A DNA stretch of 64,000 bases. It comes from an uncultured Lutibacter sp. (GTDB lineage Bacteria; Bacteroidota; Bacteroidia; Flavobacteriales; Flavobacteriaceae). Positions 1 through 9,393 of this stretch are shown here, piece after piece. The stretch lies in assembly GCF_947493565.1 (NCBI RefSeq), contig NZ_CANLRG010000007.1, positions 1-64,000 of the forward strand. The letters are read 5' to 3'. The notes below the pieces were generated by a model, which saw nothing but the letters and a program-made list of their open reading frames with translations, searched no databases and had not been told where the DNA came from. The position numbers and the translations under genes were made by a program. Within the stretch, counting starts at the first letter, position 1. Each line of letters opens with the position of its first letter.

Positions 1-317
1 TAAACAATGTGATTCTTACAGTAACTGATACCAATGGGCAATCCGCTACAGGGAATGCCACGGTAACGGTTGAGGATGTAACGGCTCCGAATGTAATTAC
101 TCAAAACATAACAGTTCAGTTAGATACAACGGGCATTGTAACGATAGCAGAAGATGCAGTCAACAATGGTTCAACAGATGCTTGTGGCGGTTTAACGTAC
201 GATACAGATATTACTTCATTTGATTGTTCAAATGTAGGCGTAAACAATGTGATTCTTACAGTAACTGATACCAATGGGCAATCCGCTACAGGGAATGCCA
301 CGGTAACGGTTGAGGAT
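1..317 (+). repeat. Near-identical 240-bp tandem coding repeat (HYR-type domain)
   Basis: Bases 1-77 and 241-317 are identical, giving a 240-bp (80-codon) period inside the giant surface protein. Identity stops at base 78/318, where the last repeat unit diverges. The array presumably continues upstream of the window. Identity at the DNA level, including third codon positions, points to recent duplication or gene conversion. Confidence 0.9.
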
Positions 318-3300
318 ACAACACCTCCAATAACACCAACTTTAGCTACAATTAACGAACAATGTAGTGCTACAGTTCCTATACCTACAACAACAGATAA
401 TTGTGGAAAAACTATTACTGGAACAACAAATGACCCATTAACTTATACAACCCAAGGAGCTCATAATATAGATTGGACTTTTGATGATGGTAATGGTAAT
501 AGTATTACAGTTACACAAACTGTTGTTATAAATGATACTGAAGATCCAATAGCTTCTTGTAAGGATATTACAGTACAATTAAGTGATACTGATGGTACAG
601 TTTCAATAACTGCGGCTCAATTAGATAATGGATCTTCAGATAATTGTAATTTTACAATTACGCTTAGTAAAACAGATTTTGACTGTACCGATATTGGGGA
701 TAATTTTGTGGTTTTTACTGTAACTGATAACAAGGGTAATAAAGATACCTGTACCTCGAAAGTTACAGTTACAAGTCCAAATATTGACGGAGGGACTTTA
801 ACAGGTTATCTTGATAATACTGAAACAAGTGCAGATGCGGATGATATTATAGAAGTGACTGCTTGTCCTGAAGGGGAGTTAAAAAATGCCTATTTAAATT
901 TAACAGGAGAACAAGGAACAATTTCACATTGGGAATCTTCTACAGATGGTGGTTTAAATTGGGCGGTAATAAACAATACCAGTGATAATTATTACTTAAC
1001 AGATATAACAGAAACAACTTTAGTTAGAGCAGTTGTTGAAATAGGCTCTTGTAAAGCAGCATCTACTATTGTTTTAATATCAGTAATACCTCCAGATATT
1101 AAACCTACCATTGTTGGCCCTTCACAATATGATACATGTATAGGAACGGCTGTAACTATACAGGCACAAAGTGAGTTTGGTGTAACTCCAGATTTTAATG
1201 AAGGAGGACTTTTTAACCAAGCTAATCTTAATACTTTAGGCTGGACTGTTGATGGTGCCGCTGATATGTCTGCTGCAGGTAGTACTACAAATGATACCTA
1301 TTGGAAAGAAACTACAGGACCTAAAAAATTTAACGGACGTTGTTATGGTTCACCTGATGGAACTAAATTTGCAATTGCAAGTGGAATTCCACCTTATGAA
1401 ACAGATCATACCATTACTCCAATAAGTACATTAGAAACATCAGTATTTAATACATTAGGTTTAACAACGGCAAGCTTAGAATTTGATCAAGCTTATTTTT
1501 TAGAAAGTGGAGCTTGGGTAAAAATTGAATTATCTTTAGACAATGGGGCAACTTATCCTATAACTCTTGACCCAGGGGCTTCCTATGATTATACAGGACC
1601 AAGCGATACTGGATTTTCAGATCAAGGGTTTACAGGACAATGTAAAAATTCTTTAGGAACTTTAGTAGATAACCATGTGTCAATTGATTTATCTGATTAT
1701 ATAGGTCTAATAGGATTGCGGATTAAATTCACCTATTCTGGAACCGCTAATAGTGCTTGGGCTTTAGAAAATATTTCAATACCACAAGCACCAGTTGATG
1801 AAGTAATTGAATGGACAGATGAAAATGGGGTTGTTGTTTCAACAGGAAGTACGGTGAATATAACTCCAGTAACTCCAGGTATTCAAACTTATGGGGTAAC
1901 TTCATTAATAAATGGTTGTAGAGCTAATGGAGATGAAGGGACGGAGTATATTACTATGAATGTTAGTTCAGCATATGCGGGAGAAGACATTATACCAATT
2001 GCAGGTGAGTGTGGTCTTTCAATTGTTACTTTAGCAGCATATGACAATTCTTTATCAGCACTTCAAAATTATGCCAATGGAGTTTGGGATAGCGCCTACA
2101 CTTTGCCAGATTTAAGTGCTGGGGATACAGATTATCCAGGAACAGGTGAAAGTGGATATTGGAGTTTGGTTTCTGCCAATGGAGTTTGTGCTAGTGCAAG
2201 TCCAGTATTTTCGGATATTAATAGTCCTAATTCTACATTTGCTGCTGAGCCTGGAGTTTATACTTTATCATGGAATGTAGCAGGTTGTTCAACTACAGTT
2301 GAAGTTACTATTGATAGTTGTGATAGCGTAGATTTTGATGGAAATAATGATTATATAACTTTTAAAGATAATTTTAATTTTAATGCTAATTTTAGTGTTG
2401 AGCTTTGGGTGAAGCCAGAATCAGTAAGTGGAAATCAAACATTATTTTCTAAAAGAGATGTTAATGACACTTCGAATGGGTACGATTTAACATTAAATAA
2501 TGCAACTTTAGAATTTAATTGGAATAATTCTGGATCAATAAATTCTTCTACATATAATCTTGATACAAGCAGATGGTATCATATAGGTATTGTTTATGAT
2601 TCTGGAACTTATATAATGTATGTAGATGGCATAGAGATTGAATCTACTTCAGGATCTTTACCAATTTCAAATAACGTGGAATGTTTATTAGGAGCTATAA
2701 AAGATGCATCTGTGTCAACTAATAATTTTAGCGGTTGGATAGATGAAGTAAGAATTTGGAATACTGCTATAACTCAAGAACAGCTTCAACAAATGATGAA
2801 TCAAGAAATTAAAGATAATTCTTTGGTAGCAGGAGAAGTAATTCCTTTAGATGTCAATGGTTTAAACTGGTCAAATTTAGAAGGATATTATCGAATGAAT
2901 ATTAATTGTGGTTCTATTTTACCGTATGCAGGTTTAGTAAGTGGTAAACTGAGAAACATGTATTCATCACAAACAGAAAATGCACCAATTCCTTACGTAT
3001 CTGCTAACAATGGAAAATGGAATACAAATACCACTTGGGCTGAGCCTATAGATTGGGATGTGCCAAATAGTCAAGGGATTGATGGTAGCTCAATAGATTG
3101 GAATATAGTGAAAACCAACCATACAATAAATGCTTCTAGAGATCTAAAGTTATTAGGCTTATTAGTTGAAAGCGAAGAATTACAAATGGATGGAACAACT
3201 ACCTTGGGTTCTAGTTCAACAAGTTCAGGAACGGGGTATGGATTGTATATTTCCCATTATTTAAAGTTAGATGGAATTATTGATTTGGAAGGAGAATCTC

Positions 3301-4874
3301 AATTAATACAAAAAAGATATACACCTACTCAATTTAGTGAAAGTATTTTAGACGCAGCTAGTTCAGGTTATATAGAAAGAGATCAACAGGGAGATGGAAA
3401 TAAATTCAGATATAATGATTGGTCATCTCCAGTACAGCAAATATTTAATGGAAGTACTTATTCAATTCCAGGAAACAACACTTATAATATTTGGGGGGTT
3501 TTACGAGATGGAACAACACCTTCAAACCCAAAGAAAATTACATTTATTGGAGGTTTGGATGGACAAAATACCGATCCAATAAAAATTTCAAATTTTTGGT
3601 TATATGTTTATACCAATTTTACACATGACGATTATTACAGTTGGTTACGAGCAGGAAGCAATTCAATTTTAAAAGTTGGAGAAGGTTTCTTAATGAAAGG
3701 AACAGGTGTGGGGTCAATAGATCAAAACTATGTATTTGTTGGTAGGCCAAATAATGGAGATATTGAATTAACAGTTAGTGGAGATAATGATTATTTAATT
3801 GGGAATCCATATCCTTCAGCCATAGACGCAAATCAATTTATATTAGATAATAAAACTTCTATAACAGGAACTCTGTATTTTTGGGATCATTATGGGGGCG
3901 ATTCACATTATTTATTAGACTATCAAGCAGGTTTTGCAACGTATAATTTATCAGGAGGAATAGGAATTGGTACTGCAGCAGAAGTCCATCCAATCAATGA
4001 CCCTACAGCACCAGACGGAACAAAAGTTCCTGAGCGGTATATAGCAGTTGGTCAAGGATTTTTTATTCAAGGAGCTGGAGGTGCAAGCCAAACCATTGAA
4101 TTTAATAATAATCAAAGAATATTTCAAACCGAAGGAAGTGGAAATTCAATTTTTATGAGGCCTTCAAAAACTGCAACCTCAAAAGATGTTTCAAATGGAG
4201 ATACAAGAACAAAATTTAGAATTGGGTTTAGTACTTCAGAAATTCACAAACAGTTGTTATTAACGATTGATGAGAATGCGTCTGATGAGGTAGACTATGG
4301 GTATGATGCGAAAATATATGAAATTACTCCAGAAGATATGTATTGGTTAATAGATGATGAAAAGTTTGTGATTCAAGGAACAAATACTATATCTAATGAT
4401 AAAGAGTTTCCAATTGGTTTAGAATTGAGTAAAAAATCAAAAATATCAATACATATAGATAGATTAGAAAATAACGAACAATTTGATAAATTATATATAA
4501 AAGATGCTTCAACAGGTGAGACCTTTGAAATAACAAATCAACCATTTGAAATTGAATTGGAATCAGGTATTTATTCAGATAGATTTAAGTTAGTGTTCCA
4601 ACCAAGGTTAAAAAGATTGGATGAAATTTCTTTAGAAAAAGGGATATATGTGTACATGAATAATGCTATTTCAGAATTAGAATTTAATAAAATAGTAGAT
4701 ACAGATATCAAAGGAATTACCCTATTCAACTATTTAGGACAACATATAAAAAATTGGAATTCTGGATTTTCCAATAGAAGGTTTTCGTTGCCATTAAATG
4801 AAGCTGCAGGTGTTTATATTGTTAAAATAGCCACTACTAATGGAGCAATAACTAAAAAAATTGTTGTAGAGTAA
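3..4874 (+). CDS. Giant T9SS-secreted adhesin-like protein with HYR-type repeats and a LamG domain (5' end outside window)
   Basis: The reading frame is open from base 3, so the gene starts upstream of the window; 1623 codons are visible. The N-terminal visible part holds about 80-residue beta-sandwich repeats of the HYR/Ig-like type, each with two Cys and a T(A/P)P linker. Residues about 770-925 form a LamG/concanavalin-like domain (FSVELWVKPES ... WIDEVRIWNTA). The last 80 residues look like a T9SS C-terminal sorting domain, with KGITLFNYLGQ and a terminal GVYIVKI ... KKIVVE. There is no catalytic motif. By family knowledge such proteins are exported by T9SS and act as surface adhesins or matrix proteins; the ligand is unknown. 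A strong hairpin just downstream, inside the convergent GNAT gene, probably terminates transcription. Confidence 0.85.
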   Translation, partial: NNVILTVTDTNGQSATGNATVTVEDVTAPNVITQNITVQLDTTGIVTIAEDAVNNGSTDACGGLTYDTDITSFDCSNVGVNNVILTVTDTNGQSATGNATVTVEDTTPPITPTLATINEQCSATVPIPTTTDNCGKTITGTTNDPLTYTTQGAHNIDWTFDDGNGNSITVTQTVVINDTEDPIASCKDITVQLSDTDGTVSITAAQLDNGSSDNCNFTITLSKTDFDCTDIGDNFVVFTVTDNKGNKDTCTSKVTVTSPNIDGGTLTGYLDNTETSADADDIIEVTACPEGELKNAYLNLTGEQGTISHWESSTDGGLNWAVINNTSDNYYLTDITETTLVRAVVEIGSCKAASTIVLISVIPPDIKPTIVGPSQYDTCIGTAVTIQAQSEFGVTPDFNEGGLFNQANLNTLGWTVDGAADMSAAGSTTNDTYWKETTGPKKFNGRCYGSPDGTKFAIASGIPPYETDHTITPISTLETSVFNTLGLTTASLEFDQAYFLESGAWVKIELSLDNGATYPITLDPGASYDYTGPSDTGFSDQGFTGQCKNSLGTLVDNHVSIDLSDYIGLIGLRIKFTYSGTANSAWALENISIPQAPVDEVIEWTDENGVVVSTGSTVNITPVTPGIQTYGVTSLINGCRANGDEGTEYITMNVSSAYAGEDIIPIAGECGLSIVTLAAYDNSLSALQNYANGVWDSAYTLPDLSAGDTDYPGTGESGYWSLVSANGVCASASPVFSDINSPNSTFAAEPGVYTLSWNVAGCSTTVEVTIDSCDSVDFDGNNDYITFKDNFNFNANFSVELWVKPESVSGNQTLFSKRDVNDTSNGYDLTLNNATLEFNWNNSGSINSSTYNLDTSRWYHIGIVYDSGTYIMYVDGIEIESTSGSLPISNNVECLLGAIKDASVSTNNFSGWIDEVRIWNTAITQEQLQQMMNQEIKDNSLVAGEVIPLDVNGLNWSNLEGYYRMNINCGSILPYAGLVSGKLRNMYSSQTENAPIPYVSANNGKWNTNTTWAEPIDWDVPNSQGIDGSSIDWNIVKTNHTINASRDLKLLGLLVESEELQMDGTTTLGSSSTSSGTGYGLYISHYLKLDGIIDLEGESQLIQKRYTPTQFSESILDAASSGYIERDQQGDGNKFRYNDWSSPVQQIFNGSTYSIPGNNTYNIWGVLRDGTTPSNPKKITFIGGLDGQNTDPIKISNFWLYVYTNFTHDDYYSWLRAGSNSILKVGEGFLMKGTGVGSIDQNYVFVGRPNNGDIELTVSGDNDYLIGNPYPSAIDANQFILDNKTSITGTLYFWDHYGGDSHYLLDYQAGFATYNLSGGIGIGTAAEVHPINDPTAPDGTKVPERYIAVGQGFFIQGAGGASQTIEFNNNQRIFQTEGSGNSIFMRPSKTATSKDVSNGDTRTKFRIGFSTSEIHKQLLLTIDENASDEVDYGYDAKIYEITPEDMYWLIDDEKFVIQGTNTISNDKEFPIGLELSKKSKISIHIDRLENNEQFDKLYIKDASTGETFEITNQPFEIELESGIYSDRFKLVFQPRLKRLDEISLEKGIYVYMNNAISELEFNKIVDTDIKGITLFNYLGQHIKNWNSGFSNRRFSLPLNEAAGVYIVKIATTNGAITKKIVVE

Positions 4875-4890
4875 AGGATATTATAAAAAA

Positions 4891-5340
4891 TTAAGGTATA
4901 TAGGTTAATAACCATTCTTTTAAAAATGGATTTGAACTTTCTTTTAGAAGTTCAAATCCATTTTTTTTATAAAAAGAAGCTAATGAAAATTCTTCAATTG
5001 TAAGCCAATACTTTTGTTTTGGATGCTTGGTTTTTAAACTTAACAACCATTTTGATGCCAATTGTTGATTTCGTTTAGAAGGAATTACCCATACATAACC
5101 AATATAAAAATAACTGAGTTTGTATAAATAATCGTTTGAAATTTCAAATTCGTTTTTATGAGGATGGTTTTTTGAAAAAACAATGCCCCCAGCTATAATA
5201 GTATTGTTTTCTTTTAAAACATAAATTGTAGCAGAATTTTTAAAAATTGACCAATAAGGAACAATTAAATTTTGCCACTCTTTGGGTAAAATGTTAAAAA
5301 ATGGTATTGGATTATTTATTTTATAAAATTTTGGAATCAT
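4891..5340 (-). CDS. GNAT family N-acetyltransferase
   Basis: This 149-residue protein has the size and layout of a single-domain GCN5-related acetyltransferase. A central acyl-CoA-binding motif A-like segment (YVWVIPSKRNQQLASKWL) is followed by the C-terminal FYKKNGFE turn that is usual in this superfamily. The substrate is unknown. It starts with ATG 21 bp after the stop of the PurD-like ATP-grasp gene, so the two are probably co-transcribed and may act on a common metabolite (inference). Its 3' end contains the perfect hairpin that terminates the convergent gene; that hairpin encodes the residues around FELLKESSNP. The hairpin could also reduce this gene's own full-length transcript. Confidence 0.75.
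   Translation of the reverse strand: MIPKFYKINNPIPFFNILPKEWQNLIVPYWSIFKNSATIYVLKENNTIIAGGIVFSKNHPHKNEFEISNDYLYKLSYFYIGYVWVIPSKRNQQLASKWLLSLKTKHPKQKYWLTIEEFSLASFYKKNGFELLKESSNPFLKEWLLTYIP
4922..4968 (+). terminator. Perfect 18-bp hairpin plus T-run, terminator of the giant T9SS gene inside the GNAT coding region
   Basis: The left arm at 4922-4939 and right arm at 4948-4965 are perfect reverse complements with an 8-nt loop (4940-4947), and a run of eight T follows the right arm on the plus strand. It lies 48 bp after the stop of the T9SS gene but within the last 25 or so codons of the convergent GNAT gene, so the coding sequence doubles as an antisense terminator. Confidence 0.85.
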
Positions 5341-5361
5341 TTTAATTAATTTAAACTAAAA

Positions 5362-6675
5362 TTAAAGCAAGCCCCAAGACCAAAGTTTATCAGAATCTTC
5401 AAACCATCTATCTCCAATGTCAGTTCTGTAATAACTGTTGTTTACAATAATATTATTGATCCTGTTATACATCATTTTTTGAGCGTCTTTCATAGTTGTT
5501 CCAGTACCAGAAATTAATAAAGCAATGCCAGTATTACCTGTAATTAACCATTCATCATTAATATTTTTTAAATGCATTGGATGCACACCTTCTTTTAATT
5601 CTTTTTTAAAAATAACTACAGAATCTTTTGAAAATAAATTGAATGTTTTTTTGTCTTCAAAAGGAAAAGGAGGAACTACAATAAAAGCACCAATTTGAAA
5701 TCCTTTTTTTACGTTGATAGTAAATTTTTCTCCATTCGCAATTTTATAAAGCAAATTACCAATAGGCTCATTTATACCAGCTCGTTGAATAAATATTTGA
5801 GGAAACCCAAACCTAGAAGTAAACTCTAAAGGGTAAATGCCATTGCCATTAACAATACAATTAAGGTCAATATGCCCAATAAAATGATTTTTCTCTAAAG
5901 TTTTTTCAAATTTCTTTAAGGTTGCTTCAAAAATTGGAGAGCTTTTTACCCAAAACATGCTAGTACCCATTTCTCCAGTAGAGACTCCCAATTCTTTAGG
6001 AAACAATTTTTTATGTTCAAAAGTAATGTTTAATGGTAACAAAAATTCTTTTCCATTAAAAAATGCTGAAACAGAAACCTCCACTCCTTTTACTTTGCGT
6101 TGGAGTTGAAATTTCCCAAAGTTATTTCCCCAAGATTTTTCATATGCTTGTAAAACCCTAATTACATCTAGCCCAGATTCATCGTTGCCAACAAATAATA
6201 GTTGTTTTAATTCTTGAATTTCACCGCAAGGTTTAATAACATACATATCTGGGTTTTGTTTGATGTACTTAATGGCATCTTCAAAATTTTGAAACTCTTT
6301 TGAAGGAAGTACTTTTACCTTATGTTTTTTAAGTTCATTTTGTCCAAAGTTTCTATCGAGTTCTAAAGAGTCTGTATATTGAGAACCTCCAAAAACAATT
6401 TTTTTTGCAGCTCTCAATTCTTCACAAATTTCACCATATCCAGTATAATCAAATACTACAATATCAGCCCATTGAAGATGTTTTTTCCAATCTTGAACTT
6501 TTTGAACAAAACCATGCCCAATTTCTTTTGAGGGTTTGTCTTCAATAAATAATTTTACAGAATTACCTTCTTGCTGTGTAGTATAAGCAATATCTAAAGA
6601 TTCACCCCAACGAGATATAAATAAAAAATTTCTTTTAGAGTTTCCTATTTTTAATTGATGTGTAGTTTTTTTCAC
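5362..6675 (-). CDS. PurD-like ATP-grasp ligase (phosphoribosylamine-glycine ligase paralogue)
   Basis: This 437-residue protein resembles phosphoribosylglycinamide synthetase in length and in several places: an ATP-grasp core (MYVIKPCGE, an IGHIDLNCIV ... PLEFTSRFGFPQ metal-binding segment) and a PurD-like C-terminus with YYRTDIGDRW. The N-terminal GGREHA signature of genuine PurD is replaced by FLFISRWGESLDIAY, so I read it as a paralogue and not the housekeeping purine enzyme. The predicted reaction is ATP-dependent C-N ligation; substrates are unknown. Translation probably starts at GTG 6675, because a TAG stop lies immediately upstream in frame and no internal ATG occurs before the ATP-grasp core. 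It precedes the GNAT gene by 21 bp, suggesting a two-gene operon. Confidence 0.7.
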   Translation of the reverse strand: MKKTTHQLKIGNSKRNFLFISRWGESLDIAYTTQQEGNSVKLFIEDKPSKEIGHGFVQKVQDWKKHLQWADIVVFDYTGYGEICEELRAAKKIVFGGSQYTDSLELDRNFGQNELKKHKVKVLPSKEFQNFEDAIKYIKQNPDMYVIKPCGEIQELKQLLFVGNDESGLDVIRVLQAYEKSWGNNFGKFQLQRKVKGVEVSVSAFFNGKEFLLPLNITFEHKKLFPKELGVSTGEMGTSMFWVKSSPIFEATLKKFEKTLEKNHFIGHIDLNCIVNGNGIYPLEFTSRFGFPQIFIQRAGINEPIGNLLYKIANGEKFTINVKKGFQIGAFIVVPPFPFEDKKTFNLFSKDSVVIFKKELKEGVHPMHLKNINDEWLITGNTGIALLISGTGTTMKDAQKMMYNRINNIIVNNSYYRTDIGDRWFEDSDKLWSWGLL

Positions 6676-6716
6676 CTACTTATTTTTTAACTTCATTTGA
6701 TTATTTTTTAAGAATA

Positions 6717-6743
6717 TAAAAAATGGGAGGTTTAACTCCCATT
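6717..6743 (-). terminator. Hairpin terminator after the small secreted protein gene
   Basis: Arms at 6722-6729 and 6736-6743 form an 8-bp GC-containing stem (AATGGGAG / CTCCCATT) with a 6-nt loop. On the minus strand it is followed by a T-rich tail. It sits directly after the stop codon of the gene that ends at 6747. Confidence 0.75.
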
Positions 6744-6746
6744 AAA

Positions 6747-7052
6747 TTATTCTTCCATTTCTAAATTAACAATAACATAGGCCTCATATTCTTCATCATA
6801 TTCATCGGTCTTTGTTACAATTTTATAGGTTATTTTAAAATTTTTACCAATATATTTTTCTTCTGTTAGATTGTATTTTTTACTAGTTTCTTCGTTAATT
6901 TCTTCAAAACTATAAGTATTGTCATCTGTATCTGAAAAGTAATAATAGCCCTCTTCAAATCCGTCAAAAGCAGCTTTTACAGTTAAATTGTCTTGTGTAT
7001 TTTTTACTGTAATTAATGAAATAAATGCAACTATTGTTAAGAGTGTTTTCAT
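6747..7052 (-). CDS. Small secreted protein of unknown function
   Basis: I chose ATG 7052 as the start because it opens a typical signal sequence (MKTLLTIVAFISLITV). The longer in-frame extension to 7145 has no such feature. The mature part is about 80 residues, acidic and tyrosine-rich (repeated EEGYYYF, DEYDEEYEAYVIV), with no cysteine and no recognised domain, so it is probably a small periplasmic or surface beta protein. It is isolated: 450 bp separate it from the upstream M19 peptidase gene and a hairpin terminator follows it. No family is recognised and no function is proposed. Confidence 0.6.
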   Translation of the reverse strand: MKTLLTIVAFISLITVKNTQDNLTVKAAFDGFEEGYYYFSDTDDNTYSFEEINEETSKKYNLTEEKYIGKNFKITYKIVTKTDEYDEEYEAYVIVNLEMEE

Positions 7053-7502
7053 TGTTTTTAATTTTAAATTAGGGTAATAAAATAAGTTGTAAATTAATTT
7101 TGAATTATAAGATTTAATAATTCTTGAGCTTACTTTACACATCATTAGGATATGCTTTCAACTCTAGTTCTAGGATGAGAGATAAAAAATTTATTTAGCT
7201 AGAAAAGTTATAAAGTTAAACTTAGAAAAAGTTAATACATTAGCAAAGCTCAAATGAGTTGAAGTGTATTTTTGGATAGAAGTTAACTGTATGATTTGGC
7301 ATTTTACACCGAAAATAATTTTTGAAAATAACTTCTGAATTTTCAAAAAACCAAATCTGAAAATTGTTTTCACGTTTTAAATCAACATGCTAAAATAGCA
7401 ATTGAACAACACAAAGATAATTTAAAAACAAATAGGTTTTAAAAATATTTTTACAATATTTTAAAGAAATTTAACAAGTGTTAGTTATTGATATATAATA
7501 GG
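7053..7502. other. Gene-poor AT-rich stretch
   Basis: I see no convincing gene here. A GTG-started 60-codon frame at 7191-7373 (minus) is basic, Phe/Lys/Ile-rich and lacks a signal peptide or recognisable domain, so it is more likely chance in AT-rich DNA. The part near 7053-7150 should hold the promoter of the small secreted protein, but no clear TAnnTTTG box was found. The 7440-7465 AT-only inverted repeat may be a weak terminator for the M19 gene. Confidence 0.5.
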
Positions 7503-8813
7503 TTATAGCTGCTGAATTTCTTTAGCTATTTTTTGAACTTCGTCAAGAACGCGTAATAAATTTTCTCCCCAAAGTTTAGCTATTTCTTCTTCAGTATAAC
7601 CTCTTTTTACCAATTCAATTGTTACATTTAGAGTCTCAGAAGCATCATTCCATCCTTCAACACCACCTCCACCATCAAAATCGGAACTAATACCAACATG
7701 ATTTATTCCAATTTTATTCACTAAATAATCTATGTGATTTACAAAATCTGAAACATCCACAGGTTTAGCAATGTTATAAACTTCTTTCATTCTTGGTTTT
7801 GCAAGTTTTCTAATTTCAGTATACTTATTGAAATATATTTCACGGGCTTCTTTTTCCATTTTTCTAACATCACTCCAAGGTATAATTTTAAAGTTATGAT
7901 CGCTCGCAATTTCATTTAAAATAGATTTAGTAGCATCGTTAAATTTTTTGTTTTTTTCTGAATTAACATAGGTGCCAAATGCTACCGTTTGAACAACGCC
8001 CCCATTTTGTTTTAGCCATTGTAATTGTTCATCATCTAAATTTCTACTGTGATTACACAAGGCTCTTGCTGATGAATGAGAAGCAATAATAGGAGCTTTG
8101 GATAATCTTATCATATCTCGCATTGCTTCTTTTGAAGGGTGAGAAACATCAATCATCATTCCCCATTTATTCATTTCAGTAATTACTTTTTCACCTAATT
8201 TACTAACACCATTATGTAACCAAACATTATCTTCTTCTCCAGTATTTGAATCGCATAACTGACTATGTCCATTATGACTTAACGACATATAGCGAGCACC
8301 TAAATCATAAAATTCTTTAACTCTGCTAATATCTGTTCCAATGGGGTAACCATTTTCTATACCAATCATAGCAACTTTTTTGCCTTTTTTATGAATTTCT
8401 TTCACATCTTTTGAAGTTGTAGCCAATTCAATTTCATTTGGCGCCAGTTCATTTGTTAATTTATGGATGGCATTAAATTTAGAAATGGCATTTTTGTATG
8501 CATTGTCATAACCTTCTTTATTTAATTCACCTTGACCCGTATAAACAATAAACCATGAAACATCAAGCCCTCCTTTTTTCATTTTTGGTAAGTTTACCTG
8601 ATTGTCTAGTTCTTGAGTATAATTAAGACTATCTGTAAAATTTTTGATATTGATATCGTTATGAGTATCAATAGTTAAAACTTTTTCATGAATTTTAGTT
8701 GCTATAGTAAGCAAGTTAGGAGTTTCTTCAGTAGGTTTCACAATTTCTTTTTTTTCATTTTTACAAGAAACATTTAATAATATTAAAGAAAATAATAGCA
8801 AATATTTATTCAT
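7503..8813 (-). CDS. Membrane dipeptidase, peptidase family M19 (lipoprotein)
   Basis: The protein (436 residues) begins with a lipoprotein signal whose lipobox Cys is residue 17 (LLNVSC). It then shows the metal-ligand set of renal-dipeptidase-type zinc enzymes: THND (His51, Asp53), IGIENGYPIG for the bridging Glu, DVSHPS, ASHSSARAL and the late SDFDGGGG segment. It is predicted to hydrolyse dipeptides at the periplasmic face of a membrane. Two insertions (around SEKNKKFNDATK and the EIRKLAKPRMKEV stretch) match the longer Bacteroidota variant. It is monocistronic as far as seen, with 156 bp to the divergent lipoprotein gene. Confidence 0.9.
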   Translation of the reverse strand: MNKYLLLFSLILLNVSCKNEKKEIVKPTEETPNLLTIATKIHEKVLTIDTHNDINIKNFTDSLNYTQELDNQVNLPKMKKGGLDVSWFIVYTGQGELNKEGYDNAYKNAISKFNAIHKLTNELAPNEIELATTSKDVKEIHKKGKKVAMIGIENGYPIGTDISRVKEFYDLGARYMSLSHNGHSQLCDSNTGEEDNVWLHNGVSKLGEKVITEMNKWGMMIDVSHPSKEAMRDMIRLSKAPIIASHSSARALCNHSRNLDDEQLQWLKQNGGVVQTVAFGTYVNSEKNKKFNDATKSILNEIASDHNFKIIPWSDVRKMEKEAREIYFNKYTEIRKLAKPRMKEVYNIAKPVDVSDFVNHIDYLVNKIGINHVGISSDFDGGGGVEGWNDASETLNVTIELVKRGYTEEEIAKLWGENLLRVLDEVQKIAKEIQQL

Positions 8814-8969
8814 TTTTTTATTTTTAAGAGTTTAAAAATAAGTATTTTAAAATAATTTATGGAAATTTATTTCTAATTGTAATATTTTAGGGGTTTACAT
8901 TTAATTTTTCTTAAAAAAAGAGTTGTTGATTTTTATAAAATTAAATGTAACTTGTAAACTTAATAACTA

Positions 8970-9359
8970 ATGCAAATTTTTAAAATGCCATACTTAAAAA
9001 CTTTAATTAAAACTAACTTTAAAATTTTAATAACACTGTTGTTTTTAACTTTTTTTATACAGAGTTGTAAGGTGTATAAAAACCCTACAACATTAAATCA
9101 GGCGGCTTTAAGTGAAGAGGAAGGTTATGTTAAAGTAACCATGTTAAATGGAGATGAATATATTTACGAAAGTATTATTATTCAAAATAATCAATACTAT
9201 GGAATTAGCACAGTAGATGGAAAGAAAGTTGAAACAGCGCTTTTGAATGAACAAGTGCAAGATGTACAAAGAGTAAATAAAAAGTCTTCAAACTTTTTTG
9301 GTTTTTTTGGAATTTTAGTGGGAGTTGGCTCTATTATTTTAGGAGTTACAATGCTTTAG
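8970..9359 (+). CDS. Small lipoprotein with C-terminal membrane segment, unknown function
   Basis: This 129-residue protein has a lipoprotein signal ending in FFIQSC, a mature domain of about 70 residues (VKVTMLNGDEYIYESIII ... IQNNQYYGIS), and a C-terminal hydrophobic glycine-rich segment (FFGILVGVGSIILGVTML) that could cross or dock in a membrane. Two starts are possible, ATG 8970 or ATG 8985; the second gives a more usual signal peptide length. It is the first gene of the long plus-strand run and lies 34 bp before the hybrid kinase, so it may be co-transcribed with the polysaccharide-type cluster. No family is recognised. Confidence 0.6.
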   Translation: MQIFKMPYLKTLIKTNFKILITLLFLTFFIQSCKVYKNPTTLNQAALSEEEGYVKVTMLNGDEYIYESIIIQNNQYYGISTVDGKKVETALLNEQVQDVQRVNKKSSNFFGFFGILVGVGSIILGVTML

Positions 9360-9393
9360 TTTTCTTTAAAATTATTTAACCCCAAATTAAACT

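Noticed and set aside
7191-7373. 60-codon minus-strand frame as a small gene
   Set aside because: GTG start, no signal, no domain, and composition (Phe/Lys/Ile/Ser) is what AT-rich non-coding DNA gives by chance.
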